Of a stretch of 64,000 nucleotides of DNA, positions 8,461-17,571 are shown in pieces. The DNA is from JBCBSK01 sp965250105. GTDB taxonomy: Bacteria > Pseudomonadota > Alphaproteobacteria > Rhizobiales > Tepidamorphaceae. How positions within the stretch are numbered: position 1 is the first letter of the stretch; every line of letters begins with the position of its first letter. Under the pieces are notes generated by a model, which worked only from the letters and a program-made list of their open reading frames with translations, was not told where the DNA came from and made no database searches. Where the stretch lies: positions 1,612,001-1,676,000 of the forward strand of contig OZ252290.1 of the NCBI GenBank assembly GCA_965250105.1, given 5' to 3'. The position numbers were made by a program, and so were the translations under genes.

Positions 8461-9507
8461 TCAGCGCACGAAGCCGATGATGTCCTTGACCGCGTCCATG
8501 GTCTCGCGCGCCAGAACGCGCGCCCGCTCGGCACCGTCGCGCAGGACCGCATCGATATGGCCCGGATCGGCCTTGAGCCGCCGCATCTCACCGGCGATCG
8601 GCGCGAGCTTGGCGACGCAGAGATCGGCCAGCGCCGGCTTGAAGGCGGAAAACTGCGATCCGCCATGGTCGGCCAGAACGGCCTCCTCGCTGATCTCCGC
8701 GAGCGCGGCATAAATGCCGACGAGATTGGCCGCTTCGGGCCGCTCGTCCAGCCCCTCGACCTCGGACGGCAGCGGTTCGGGATCGGTGCGCGCCTTGCGG
8801 ATCTTCTGGGCAATCGCGTCGGCATCGTCGGTCAGGTTGATGCGGCTCATATCGGACGGATCCGACTTCGACATCTTCTTGGAGCCATCGCGCAAGCTCA
8901 TCACGCGCGTCGCCGGCCCCGTGATCAGCGGCTCGGGAAGCGGGAAGAACGCGTCGCCATGTCCGTTGGCGGCGATCGAGGCCGAGAAGTCGTTGTTGAA
9001 CTTCTGGGCGATATCGCGGGTCAGTTCGAGATGCTGCTTCTGGTCGTCGCCAACCGGCACATGGGTGCCGCGATAAACCAGAATGTCGGCGGCCATGAGG
9101 GCCGGATAGTCGAACAGGCCGACCGAGGCGTTCTCGCGGTCCTTGCCGGCCTTCTCCTTGAACTGGGTCATCCGGCTGAGCCAGCCCATGCGCGCGACGC
9201 AGTTGAACACCCAGGCCAATTCGGCATGTTCGGCGACCTGGCTCTGGTTGAAGACGATATGCTTCTCGGCATCGATGCCGGCGGCCAGGAAGGCGGCCGT
9301 CACTTCGCGGATATGCGCCGGCAGCGCCTCAGGCCCGCCCCAGACCGACAACGCCTGGGTGATCGCATGCAGGTCGACGACGCAATAGAGACAGTCATGG
9401 CTCTCCTGCAGGGCGACGAATTTGGTGATGGCACCGAGATAGTTGCCGAGATGCAGATTGCCGGTCGGCTGGATACCGGAGAAGACGCGGGGCGTGAACG
9501 CGGACAT
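8461..9507 (-). CDS. trpS: Tryptophanyl-tRNA synthetase
   Basis: A 348-residue class I synthetase. It has the HIGH-like signature in GNLHLGNYLGA (about residues 16-26) and the KMSKS loop in GSKKMSKSDPSD near residue 208. It charges tRNA-Trp in the cytosol. Length and motif spacing match bacterial TrpS. It follows murJ by 83 bp on the same strand, an arrangement often seen in Hyphomicrobiales. Confidence 0.97.
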   Translation of the reverse strand: MSAFTPRVFSGIQPTGNLHLGNYLGAITKFVALQESHDCLYCVVDLHAITQALSVWGGPEALPAHIREVTAAFLAAGIDAEKHIVFNQSQVAEHAELAWVFNCVARMGWLSRMTQFKEKAGKDRENASVGLFDYPALMAADILVYRGTHVPVGDDQKQHLELTRDIAQKFNNDFSASIAANGHGDAFFPLPEPLITGPATRVMSLRDGSKKMSKSDPSDMSRINLTDDADAIAQKIRKARTDPEPLPSEVEGLDERPEAANLVGIYAALAEISEEAVLADHGGSQFSAFKPALADLCVAKLAPIAGEMRRLKADPGHIDAVLRDGAERARVLARETMDAVKDIIGFVR

Positions 9508-9590
9508 GGATCTGTGCTGCCGAGGGTTGCGGGATGGGGCCGGCGCCTGTGCGCCGGCGGGCCTTGGAAAACGCGCTGGCTTATCGCCGA

Positions 9591-11201
9591 TCAGTCCTCG
9601 CCGCGCAAGCTGCCCGCCTCCTCTGGCGCTGCCTTGCGCCGTCTCAGGGCCGTTCTGAGGTCCTCGCGGGTAAGGACGCCGGTCACGACCGCGATCACGC
9701 CATACAGCACGATCCCGCCGCCGACCAGGACGACGAGGGTGACGAGATTGTGCAGGAGCCGGGCGCCGGTATCGGCCGGTGGCGCCAGGTTGGCGGCGAA
9801 CCAGGCGAGGACGGCAAGCCCCGCCATCATGACCGCGCAGGCGCCGATCATCCTGACCGCGCGGGCGCGCAGGCGGGCATCGACGGTGAACTGGCCGCGT
9901 CGCCGCAAGGTCGTCGCCAGAAGCACGACATTGAGCCAGCCGCCGAGCGAGGTGGCGATCGCGATGCCGATATGCTGGAGAGAGGGGAACAGCGCCAGGC
10001 TGACCACGACATTGACCAGCGCGTTGGCGCCGGCGAAATACATCGGCGTCTTGGTGTCCTCGCGGGCGAAGAAGGCCGGTTGCAACACCTTGATCAAGAC
10101 GAAGGCGGGCAGGCCGAAGCCGAAGGCCATCAGCGCCCAGGCGGTCGCGCGCGTCGCTTCCGCATCGAAGGCGCCGCGCTCGAACAGCCCGGCGACGATC
10201 TCGCGCGGCACCACGATCAGCGCGGCGGCCGCTGGCAGGGTCAGCGCCAGCGCGAATTCGGCGGCCCGGTTCTGCTGATGCTGCACGCCGCCGATGTCCT
10301 CGGCCCTCAGGCGCCGCGAGATATCGGGCAACAGCACGATGCCGATGGCGACGCCGACGATGCCGAGCGGCAGCTGATAGATCCGGTCGGCATAGTAGAG
10401 ATAGGACACCGCTCCCGGCGCCAGCGAGGCGATCATGGTGCCGATGACGAGATTGATCTGGGTGATGCCGCCGGCGATCATGCCGGGCACCATCAGCCGA
10501 AACAGCTTGCCGACGCGCGGCGTCCAGCTCGGCAGGCGCGGCAGGAACAGAAGATCGGCGCGCCGCGCCGCCCAGCCGACCATGACAAGCTGCACGATGC
10601 CGCCGACGAAGACGGCCCAGCTCAGCCAGATCCCGGCGGTACGGCTGCCGTCGAGACCGGCGCCCGAGATCGCGATCAGCGCTATGATGAAGACGACATT
10701 GAGGAGCGTCGGCGCGAAGGCGGCCGCGACGAAGCGGCCGGCCGCGTTGAGAACGCCGGAAAACAGCGCCATCAGCGACACGAAGATCAGATAGGGAAAA
10801 CAGATCCGCGTTAGAAGAACCGCGAGATCGAACTTCTCGGGATCGCCGGCGAAACCCGGCGCCAGGCCGAGCATCAGGAACGGCATGGCGATTTCCGCCA
10901 GCGCCACGAGAACCAGCAAGACCGCCAGAAGCGCCGCCAGCGCCTCGGCGCCGAAGCGGCGCGCCGCTTCCCGGCCGCCACCTTCGAGCTCCTTGGCGAA
11001 GAGCGGCACGAAGGCGGCGTTGAACGCGCCCTCGGCGAACAGGCGGCGGAACAGGTTGGGAAAGCGGAAGGCGACGAAGAAGGCGTCGGCGACCGGTCCA
11101 GTACCAAGCCCCTGGGCCATCAGGATATCGCGCCCGAAGCCGAGCAGCCGGCTCGTCGCGGTTCCCGCCCCGACGGTGGCGAAATTCTTCAGAAGCGGCA
11201 T
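9591..11201 (-). CDS. murJ: Lipid II flippase MurJ (MviN)
   Basis: The 536-residue membrane protein begins MPLLKNFATVGAGTATSRLL and has about 14 hydrophobic segments. The motif ADAFFVAFRFPNLFRRLFAEGAF lies between the first and third helices and is typical of MurJ. It moves lipid-linked peptidoglycan precursors across the inner membrane and is normally essential. It probably heads a murJ-trpS unit. The divergent region to the aminotransferase side contains no further gene. Confidence 0.96.
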   Translation of the reverse strand: MPLLKNFATVGAGTATSRLLGFGRDILMAQGLGTGPVADAFFVAFRFPNLFRRLFAEGAFNAAFVPLFAKELEGGGREAARRFGAEALAALLAVLLVLVALAEIAMPFLMLGLAPGFAGDPEKFDLAVLLTRICFPYLIFVSLMALFSGVLNAAGRFVAAAFAPTLLNVVFIIALIAISGAGLDGSRTAGIWLSWAVFVGGIVQLVMVGWAARRADLLFLPRLPSWTPRVGKLFRLMVPGMIAGGITQINLVIGTMIASLAPGAVSYLYYADRIYQLPLGIVGVAIGIVLLPDISRRLRAEDIGGVQHQQNRAAEFALALTLPAAAALIVVPREIVAGLFERGAFDAEATRATAWALMAFGFGLPAFVLIKVLQPAFFAREDTKTPMYFAGANALVNVVVSLALFPSLQHIGIAIATSLGGWLNVVLLATTLRRRGQFTVDARLRARAVRMIGACAVMMAGLAVLAWFAANLAPPADTGARLLHNLVTLVVLVGGGIVLYGVIAVVTGVLTREDLRTALRRRKAAPEEAGSLRGED

Positions 11202-11306
11202 GGACGGCCCGATCGTTGGTTCGTCCTGTCTACCAGCCGATCACGGCCGATCAAGGGGGCGGGCCGCCTGCCTTGCCGCCCTGCGTGAATGGCGTGGGCG
11301 GTCGGA

Positions 11307-12749
11307 TCACGCCGGAAGGCCGCGCCACACGCCCTCCGCCTTGAGATCCGCCATGGTGCGGCTGATGCCTTCATGCAGGATCTCAACCATGCGGTCGATC
11401 TCGGGCTTGTCGATGATCAAAGGCGGGCTCATGACGATCATGTTGATCATCGGGCGGACCAGAAGGCCGAGGTCCTGGCAATGCCGGTCGATTCGCGCGC
11501 CGACCTCGAGATCGAGCGCCAGCGGGTTCTTGCTGACCGGATCGGCGACACATTCGATACCGGCCATCAGGCCGATGCCGCGCACCTCGCCGACGAGTTC
11601 GAGCGTATCGAGTTCCTTCAGCCGGGTCTGGAAATAGGGCGCGATCTCGCGGACATGGTCGAGCAGGCCGCCTTCGAGAAGCTCGATATTCTTCAGCGCC
11701 ACGGCGCAGCCGACCGGATGGCTCGAATAGGTGTAGCCATGGGCGAACATGGCGCCGGCCTGTTCCGATGCCTTGAGCCGGTCGGCGAGCGCCGACGAGA
11801 TTACCGTACCGCCGAGCGGGAAATAGCCCGACGTCACGCCCTTGGCGAAACAGATCATGTCCGGGTCGAGCCCGAAGACATGATCGGCGGCGAAGATATG
11901 CCCGAGCCGGCCGAACGCCGTCACCACCTCGTCGAGCACGAACAGGATGTCGTTCCGACGGCAAACCTCGCGCATGCGCTCGAGATAGCCGTCGGGCGGC
12001 ATGATCACCCCACCCGACGCCATCACCGGCTCGGCGACGAAGACACCGATCCGGTCGGCGCCCACCTCGGCGATCCGGGCCTCGAACTCGGCCACCAGAT
12101 GATCCGCGAAGGCCTCGACGCTCATGCCCTCGGGGCGGCGCAAGATGGCCGGCGAGGACAGCCGGATCACCATATGCTCCAGCTGGTCCATCCAGTCGCG
12201 GTCGCGCGGCTTGCCGCAGATCGAGCCGGTCAGATAGGTCGAGCCGTGATAGGCGCCCTCGCGGGTGACGATCAGCTTCTTGTCGGGCTTGCCCCGGATA
12301 TTGTGATAGAAAGCGGCGAAGCGCAGCGCCGTCTCGACCGCCGTCGAGCCGCCGGTGGTGAAGAAGACATGGTCGAGCCCCTCGGGCGCGCGTTCGGCGA
12401 TGACCGCGGCGAGGTCGGCGGCCGGCCCCGACGTCGTATACCAGGGCGAGGAATAGGGCATCGCCATGGTCTGGTCATAGAGCGCGCGGGCGAGTTCCTC
12501 GCGACGATGGCCGACCTGGACGCACCACATGCCTCCCGGCCCGTCGATCAGCTTGCGGCCCTTATCATCGAAAACATGGATACCGTCCGCGGACGGCACC
12601 AGCATATGGGCGGCTTCGCCCAGCGCATCGGCCATCGGCCAGGGCTGCACCAGATGCCGGCGCGCCCGATCCATTGTCGAGGCGGCTCGCGCCGGATCGG
12701 CCCCGACCGTGGTCTCGCGCGCCACGGCGCCCCCGATCTGCTTGTTCAT
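11307..12749 (-). CDS. Class III PLP-dependent aminotransferase (omega-amino acid/polyamine type)
   Basis: This roughly 480-residue enzyme shows the class III pattern: FFTTGGSTAVETALRFA for PLP phosphate binding, the invariant Asp in VLDEVVTAFGRLG, and the catalytic lysine in ICFAKGVTSGYFPLGG. The ATG at 12749 is chosen because upstream residues in the open frame are not conserved and GGAG precedes it. Relatives transfer amino groups from putrescine, beta-alanine or other omega-amines to pyruvate. It is divergent from a PotBCA-like transporter, so a putrescine- or omega-amine-pyruvate aminotransferase is the best guess. The exact substrate is not determined. Confidence 0.88.
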   Translation of the reverse strand: MNKQIGGAVARETTVGADPARAASTMDRARRHLVQPWPMADALGEAAHMLVPSADGIHVFDDKGRKLIDGPGGMWCVQVGHRREELARALYDQTMAMPYSSPWYTTSGPAADLAAVIAERAPEGLDHVFFTTGGSTAVETALRFAAFYHNIRGKPDKKLIVTREGAYHGSTYLTGSICGKPRDRDWMDQLEHMVIRLSSPAILRRPEGMSVEAFADHLVAEFEARIAEVGADRIGVFVAEPVMASGGVIMPPDGYLERMREVCRRNDILFVLDEVVTAFGRLGHIFAADHVFGLDPDMICFAKGVTSGYFPLGGTVISSALADRLKASEQAGAMFAHGYTYSSHPVGCAVALKNIELLEGGLLDHVREIAPYFQTRLKELDTLELVGEVRGIGLMAGIECVADPVSKNPLALDLEVGARIDRHCQDLGLLVRPMINMIVMSPPLIIDKPEIDRMVEILHEGISRTMADLKAEGVWRGLPA

Positions 12750-13469
12750 GTCCTGCTCCATAAGGGTCCTGAAAAGAGTCCCGACCTGTTCCGGCTCCGG
12801 CTGGGCCGCTGCCCGACGACCCGCCGCATCACGGTCCATGATCGGCGAAACCGCGCGACGCACACACGTCGGCGGAGATATCCCTCCAAGGCCTCCGACA
12901 TCCGGCGCGTGCCGCCATAACCTCTTGCCCTGGCTGCGATTGGCGATATGATATTGAATGACTGTTCAGCCAATTTGGCAAGCCCCACCCCGCATGATCC
13001 GACATCTTTTCAACCCCGCGGCACCGAGCCGGCATCGCTCCCGGCAGGAAACAGGCTCCACGGCACGACCAAAGGCCGTGTCCAGGTCGCGGTCGGCCAT
13101 GACGGCGCCGATCGACAGACGGCCTCCGAGGCCGGCGCGGCCCATCCTCGCGGCAAATGCACAAACAGGTTGCAGTCAATTTGGGCTTGGTGCGCGGGGC
13201 GAGAGTTGGCTAAGGTCGATGGAGACCAGAGATGGGCGCGACCGACCTTCTCGCGGCCCATCACGACAAGAGGCGCGCACCCGATCCGATCCGATGGCCA
13301 CCATGGCCTGCCGGCGGGACGGGCGCAGCGCTCGGGGAACGAAGGGGCGACCAGCCAGTGATCGCGGTGAACAGATGATCGCGACGGACCGAACCGGCAC
13401 GCGGGCGGAGCGACAGGCTCCGGCGGCCCGTGGCCAGCGCTGCGACGTCCCATGGGAGGACGGAGCGCT
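12750..13469. other. Intergenic region between divergent aminotransferase and transporter genes
   Basis: These 720 bases hold no frame with recognisable protein character; open frames here are short and arginine-rich. The part near 12,930-12,990 is less GC-rich than its surroundings and contains an operator-like site at 12955-12969, flanked by ATTGGC and GCCAAT. Promoters for both directions should lie here. Most of the rest shows no structure I can name. Confidence 0.7.
12955..12969. promoter_or_regulatory. Candidate TetR/BetI-type operator in front of the aminotransferase and transporter
   Basis: The site reads TGAATGACTGTTCAG, and its complement matches the site at 20479-20493 in 14 of 15 positions. 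It contains TGAA and TTCA half-sites, the pattern known for BetI-like repressors. It lies about 205 bp upstream of the aminotransferase start and about 500 bp upstream of the transporter start. Binding by the regulator at 18761-19477 is inferred. Confidence 0.5.
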
Positions 13470-14399
13470 TTGGTAGATCAGGCGAGCCACCAGATCGGCG
13501 CGCTGCCCGGCGCCAGGCACCGGCCGTCCCTGTGGCGGCGTCTGCGGCGCAGCGAGAATTTCAACGGCCTCGCGCTGGTCAGCCCGACCCTGATCTACGC
13601 CATCCTGATGATGGTGGCGCCGATCGCCACCATCATCCTGTTCAGCTTCTGGACCCAGACCTATCTGACGATCGACCGGACGCTGACATTCGACAATTAC
13701 CGCGAGATCTTCACCGATCCGCTCTATTCGACCTTGATGATCCGGTCGCTCTGGGTGTCGGGCCTGGTGACGATCATCACCGTGGCGATGGCCTATCCGA
13801 TGGCCTATTTCATCGCCTTCCACGTCCAGAAGAACCGCATGCTGTGGCTGTTTCTGATCACCACGCCGTTCTGGACGAGCTATCTTCTGCGGATTTTCTC
13901 CTGGCGGGTGATCCTCGGCTATGACGGGGTCTTGAATTCGGGGCTGATGTCGGTCGGCCTGATCCAGGAGCCACTGACCTTCCTGCTCTACAATGTGAAC
14001 GCGGTGGTGGTGACGCTGTCGCACGCCTGGGCGCCCTTCGCGATCCTGCCGATCTTCGTGTCGCTGCAGAAGATCGACCGGTCGCTTCTCGAAGCGGCGA
14101 CCGATCTCGGCGACGGGCCGCTACGGCGGTTCTTCCGCATCACCCTGCCGCTGTCGCTGCCCGGCATCATCGCCGCCTCGGTGATCATCTTCATCCCGAC
14201 GATCGGCGACTATGTCACGCCACGGCTCGTCGGCGGGCCGAACGGGCTCCTGATCGCTAATATCATCCAGGTTCAGTTCATGCGCGCCTCGAACTTTCCG
14301 CTCGGGGCGGCGCTCGCGGTCACCGCGATGCTGGTCGTGTGCGGGGTGGCGCTCCTGTCGGTCGCCATCATGCGCTTCGCTGGCAGCAGGATTCGATAG
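13470..14399 (+). CDS. Polyamine-type ABC transporter permease 1 (PotB-like)
   Basis: The inner-membrane protein has about six transmembrane segments and the permease EAA-loop motif LLEAATDLGDGPLRRFFRITLP in its cytoplasmic loop. I choose the TTG at 13470 because GGGAGGA lies 9 nt upstream; an ATG at 13452 has no ribosome binding site. The length, about 309 residues, is normal for PotB-type subunits. It is followed by a PotC-like permease and a PotA-like ATPase. Family relatives import spermidine, putrescine or related amines, but the same fold also carries other small compounds. Confidence 0.9.
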   Translation: MVDQASHQIGALPGARHRPSLWRRLRRSENFNGLALVSPTLIYAILMMVAPIATIILFSFWTQTYLTIDRTLTFDNYREIFTDPLYSTLMIRSLWVSGLVTIITVAMAYPMAYFIAFHVQKNRMLWLFLITTPFWTSYLLRIFSWRVILGYDGVLNSGLMSVGLIQEPLTFLLYNVNAVVVTLSHAWAPFAILPIFVSLQKIDRSLLEAATDLGDGPLRRFFRITLPLSLPGIIAASVIIFIPTIGDYVTPRLVGGPNGLLIANIIQVQFMRASNFPLGAALAVTAMLVVCGVALLSVAIMRFAGSRIR

Positions 14400-14408
14400 G
14401 GTCGGGCG

Positions 14409-15212
14409 ATGCGTCTCAACATGCTCTATGTCTACGCGCTCGCCTATATGGTGTTCCTCTATCTGCCGATCCTGTTCATCCCGCTGTTTTCGTTCAACGA
14501 TTCGACCTCCGTCGCGTTTCCGCTGACAGGCTTCACCACGCGCTGGTACGAGGCGATGGCAGCCAATGACGCGATGCAGAACGCGCTGTGGAACTCGCTG
14601 AAGGTCGGCGTCGCGACGGCCGTGCTGTCGACCACGCTCGGCGTGCTCGGCGCCCGCGCCATCGTCCGCTACCGGTTCTTCGCCCGGCCGGCCATCACCG
14701 GCGTCATCATGACGCCCTTGTTCCTGCCCGAGATCATCGTCGCCATCTCGCTGCTCGTCGTGATGATGCAGCTTGGCCTGTCCCTGTCGCTGTTCACCGT
14801 GGTGCTCGGCCATACGCTGATCGCGGTGCCCTATTCGATGGCCATTCTGATGTCGAACTTCGAAGGCTTCGACCGGAGCCTCGAAGAGGCCGCCGCCGAT
14901 CTCGGCGAGACGCCGCTCGGCGCCTTCTTCCGCGTCACCCTGCCCAATGTCCTGCCGGGCATCATTTCGAGCCTTCTGATCACCTTCACGATCTCGCTCG
15001 ACGAATTCATCATCGCCTTCTTCCTGGCCGATACCGAGCCGACGCTGCCGGTCTACATCTTCAGCTCGATCCGCTTTCCCGCCGCGATCCCCGGCATTCT
15101 GGCGCTCGGGACGATCCTGCTCGTCGTCTCCTTCCTGCTGCTGACAGCCGGCGAACTCCTGCGCCGGTCGAGCGTCAAGCGGCTCGCCATCAGGGAAGAT
15201 GCCGCCGCATGA
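14409..15212 (+). CDS. Polyamine-type ABC transporter permease 2 (PotC-like)
   Basis: A 267-residue, six-helix permease with EAA motif SLEEAAADLGETPLGAFFRV. It pairs with the PotB-like subunit encoded 9 bp upstream to form the membrane channel. The ISLDEFIIAFFLAD segment is typical of PotC proteins. The stop codon at 15212 lies 25 bp before the preferred start of the ATPase gene. Confidence 0.92.
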   Translation: MRLNMLYVYALAYMVFLYLPILFIPLFSFNDSTSVAFPLTGFTTRWYEAMAANDAMQNALWNSLKVGVATAVLSTTLGVLGARAIVRYRFFARPAITGVIMTPLFLPEIIVAISLLVVMMQLGLSLSLFTVVLGHTLIAVPYSMAILMSNFEGFDRSLEEAAADLGETPLGAFFRVTLPNVLPGIISSLLITFTISLDEFIIAFFLADTEPTLPVYIFSSIRFPAAIPGILALGTILLVVSFLLLTAGELLRRSSVKRLAIREDAAA

Positions 15213-15237
15213 CCCAATTGATCACGGGCCACAGACC

Positions 15238-16329
15238 ATGAGCGCACGCCCCATCATCCAGATCCAGAACGCGGTGAAGCGCTTCGGCGACGTCACCGCC
15301 CTCGACCATGTCTCGCTCGACATTCGGGAAGGCGAGTTCTTCTCGCTGCTCGGCCCGTCGGGCTGCGGCAAGACCACCCTGCTTCGGCTGATCGCCGGCT
15401 TCGGCGACGCCACCGAAGGCTCGATCCTGATCGCCGGCGAGGACATGGACGGCGTGCCGGCCAACAACCGGCCGACCAATATGGTGTTCCAGAGCTATGC
15501 GGTGTTCCCGCATCTCAATGTCGCCGACAATGTCGCCTTCGGCCTGCGCAAGCGCCGGCTGCCCAAGGCCGAGCGCGACGGCCTCGTCGAGGAAGCGCTC
15601 GACCGGGTCGGACTGGCCGGACTCGGCCATCGCCGCGCCAACGAATTGTCGGGCGGCCAGCGCCAGCGCGTGGCGCTGGCCCGCGCGCTCGTCCTGAGCC
15701 CGAAAGTGCTGTTGCTCGACGAACCGCTCAGCGCGCTGGACAAGAAGCTGCGCGAACAGATGCAGGTCGAACTGCGCCGCCTGCAGCGGTCGGTCGGCAT
15801 CACCTTCATCCTGGTCACCCATGACCAGGAAGAGGCGCTGACCATGTCGGACCGCATCGCCGTCATGTTCGACGGCAAGATCGCCCAGATCGCCGGTCCC
15901 GAGGAACTCTACCAGAAACCCGCGACGCGCCGGGTCGCCGAATTCATCGGCGGCATGAACTTTCTCGATGCCCGCGTCACCGATGACGCGAACGGCCAGG
16001 TGACGCTCGACAGCAAGAGCATCGGCGCGATCACCCTGCCGCGCCCGGCCGGCTTCAAGGCGAACGGCGCCGATGTCGTGCTCGCCGTGCGCCCGGAGCG
16101 GCTTCAGGTCTTCGAGACCAATGCCCCGGATGCCGGCGCGCGCAGCATGACCGGGACCATCGCCGACACCGCCTATTACGGCGAGACGACGCATTATTCG
16201 GTCGATCTCGACGCCTGCGGCAGCCGGATCTGGGTTTCGGTGCCCAATATCCATGGCAGCCATCTTCTGACCCAGGGTCAACCCGTCCGTGTCGGCTGGA
16301 CGCCCGAAGCGCTGGTGCTGTTGGATTAG
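15238..16329 (+). CDS. Polyamine-type ABC transporter ATP-binding protein (PotA-like)
   Basis: The 363-residue ATPase has Walker A GPSGCGKTTLL, signature LSGGQRQRVALARAL, Walker B VLLLDEPLSALD, the His switch in LVTHDQEEAL, and a C-terminal TOBE-type domain from about residue 240. It energises the permease pair encoded just upstream. The ATG at 15238 fits the conserved N-terminus; an in-frame ATG at 15199 overlapping the permease gene would add 13 residues. The binding-protein gene for this system is probably the PotD-like one at 17572-18669, which lies on the opposite strand. Confidence 0.93.
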   Translation: MSARPIIQIQNAVKRFGDVTALDHVSLDIREGEFFSLLGPSGCGKTTLLRLIAGFGDATEGSILIAGEDMDGVPANNRPTNMVFQSYAVFPHLNVADNVAFGLRKRRLPKAERDGLVEEALDRVGLAGLGHRRANELSGGQRQRVALARALVLSPKVLLLDEPLSALDKKLREQMQVELRRLQRSVGITFILVTHDQEEALTMSDRIAVMFDGKIAQIAGPEELYQKPATRRVAEFIGGMNFLDARVTDDANGQVTLDSKSIGAITLPRPAGFKANGADVVLAVRPERLQVFETNAPDAGARSMTGTIADTAYYGETTHYSVDLDACGSRIWVSVPNIHGSHLLTQGQPVRVGWTPEALVLLD

Positions 16330-16389
16330 AGGTCGTTCTTCATGACGCTCGCGATGATCTCGTCGGACCGCTACATCAGCCTCATCGGC

Positions 16390-16477
16390 GTCATTGCCGG
16401 ACATGTTCCGGCAATCCAGTGATGAAAGGCCAACGGCTATCGCCCTGCCCCCTCGGGACAAGCCCGGGGGTGACGGC
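16390..16477. repeat. Dispersed intergenic palindromic repeat
   Basis: The element contains ATTGCCGGACATGTTCCGGC, itself nearly palindromic, and ends with GGACAAGCCCGGGGGTGACG. Bases 16390-16419 recur in inverted orientation at 48564-48593 with 2 mismatches in 30. Similar GTCATTGCCGG...GACAAGCCCGG elements are common between genes in Hyphomicrobiales. It lies just upstream of the Tam-like gene. Confidence 0.7.
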
Positions 16478-16543
16478 GAGAGGATTGCGGTCGCCCGCCC
16501 CCCGGACGCGACGCCTCGAAGACAAGAACGAACACATAAACAC

Positions 16544-17347
16544 ATGATGACCGCGACACGCGACTGGACCCCGGACCTTTATCTGCGCTTCGCGCGCCAG
16601 CGCGGACGCCCGCTACAGGATCTCCTCGCCGCGCTCGTCGACAGCGCGGACAAAGCACCCGTCGAGACCGCGGTCGATCTCGGCTGCGGGCCCGGCAATT
16701 CCACCGAAGCGCTCGCGACCCGGTTTCCCGGCGCCGAGATCACCGGCGTCGACACCTCCGACGCCATGCTCGATGACGCGCGGCGACGACTGCCCGGCAC
16801 CCGCTTCGTCAAGGCCGACGCGGCGACCTGGTCGCCCGAGGCGCCGGTCGATCTCATCCTGGCCAACGCGCTGTTGCAATGGATCCCCGGCCATGCGGCG
16901 CTGCTGCCGCGCCTGATGGCGGCGCTGCGCCCCGGCGGCTGGCTCGCGGTTCAGATGCCGGACAATCTCGACGAACCGAGCCACCGGCTGATGCGCGCGG
17001 TCGCCGCCGACGGTCCCTGGGCCGAGGCCCTGTCGGATGCCGGCGGCGCGCGGGCCGATATCGGTGGCTTCACCGACTATCACGACTGGCTCGACGGCCA
17101 TGCCGAGGAGATCGAGGTGTGGCGCACGACCTATGTGCACCGGCTGCCGGGACCGGACGCCATCGTCGACTGGATGCGTGGCGCCGGGCTGACGCCCTAT
17201 CTCAAGCGCCTGGCGCCGGGACAGGAAGAACCGTTCCTCGACGCCTATCGGCGGGGCATCGCGGCGGCCTATCCCGCGCGCGCGGACGGCTCGGTCCTGC
17301 TCGAATTCCCGCGCCTGTTTGTCATGGCACGGCGCGCGGCGGCCTGA
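16544..17347 (+). CDS. tam: Trans-aconitate 2-methyltransferase (Tam-like)
   Basis: The 267-residue SAM methyltransferase has motif I VDLGCGPGNSTEAL, then an acidic post-II ITGVDTSDAML, and the Tam-typical LILANALLQWIPGHAALLPRLM and GGWLAVQMPDNLDEPSH. Tam methyl-esterifies trans-aconitate, a spontaneous inhibitor of aconitase. The ATG at 16544 is chosen because the upstream open frame is repeat sequence. It is flanked on both sides by dispersed repeats and looks transcriptionally separate from the transporter. Length is close to the usual 255. Confidence 0.87.
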   Translation: MMTATRDWTPDLYLRFARQRGRPLQDLLAALVDSADKAPVETAVDLGCGPGNSTEALATRFPGAEITGVDTSDAMLDDARRRLPGTRFVKADAATWSPEAPVDLILANALLQWIPGHAALLPRLMAALRPGGWLAVQMPDNLDEPSHRLMRAVAADGPWAEALSDAGGARADIGGFTDYHDWLDGHAEEIEVWRTTYVHRLPGPDAIVDWMRGAGLTPYLKRLAPGQEEPFLDAYRRGIAAAYPARADGSVLLEFPRLFVMARRAAA

Positions 17348-17443
17348 CCCTTCGAAACAGCCCTACGGGGCCTGCTCAGGGCGAGATCCACCATTTGATG
17401 TTCCTGATCCTGAGGGCGCGCAGCGCGCGTCTCGAAGGATGGG
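17347..17443. repeat. Two REP-like hairpin elements in opposite orientation
   Basis: The first unit, about 17350-17388, begins CCTTCGAAACAGCCCTACG and ends CTCAGGGCGAG. The second, about 17405-17442, reads from GATCCTGAGGGCGCG through a GCGCGCAGCGCGC core to CTCGAAGGATG. Both resemble the CTTCGAG...CTCAGG repeats frequent in Hyphomicrobiales genomes. They form a head-to-head pair between tam and the binding-protein terminator. Confidence 0.6.
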
Positions 17444-17505
17444 CAACGATCCCAGGTCCTTCTCAACAGCCAGCTAGCGGCTTCTTGTGAAACCGCGATG
17501 CGCGA

Positions 17506-17542
17506 AGAAAAATCCCCGAGCCGCGAACGGCCCGGGGATATT
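17506..17542 (-). terminator. Rho-independent terminator of the PotD-like gene
   Basis: On the minus strand, about 30 bp past the stop codon, a stem with ATCCCCG/CGGGGAT outer arms, GCCG/CGGC inner arms and one mismatch ends in GATTTTTC. This fits transcription from the PotD-like gene converging on tam. Confidence 0.8.
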
Positions 17543-17571
17543 GATGTCGAAACGCTGAACGATCCGCGCGA

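Noticed and set aside
8425..10278. Plus-strand open frame of about 617 codons across trpS and murJ
   Set aside because: It spans two well-identified genes on the other strand and has no recognisable content.
12958..13476. Possible 172-codon gene in the gap before the transporter
   Set aside because: The translation is Arg/Ser/Pro-rich without motifs and has no ribosome binding site.
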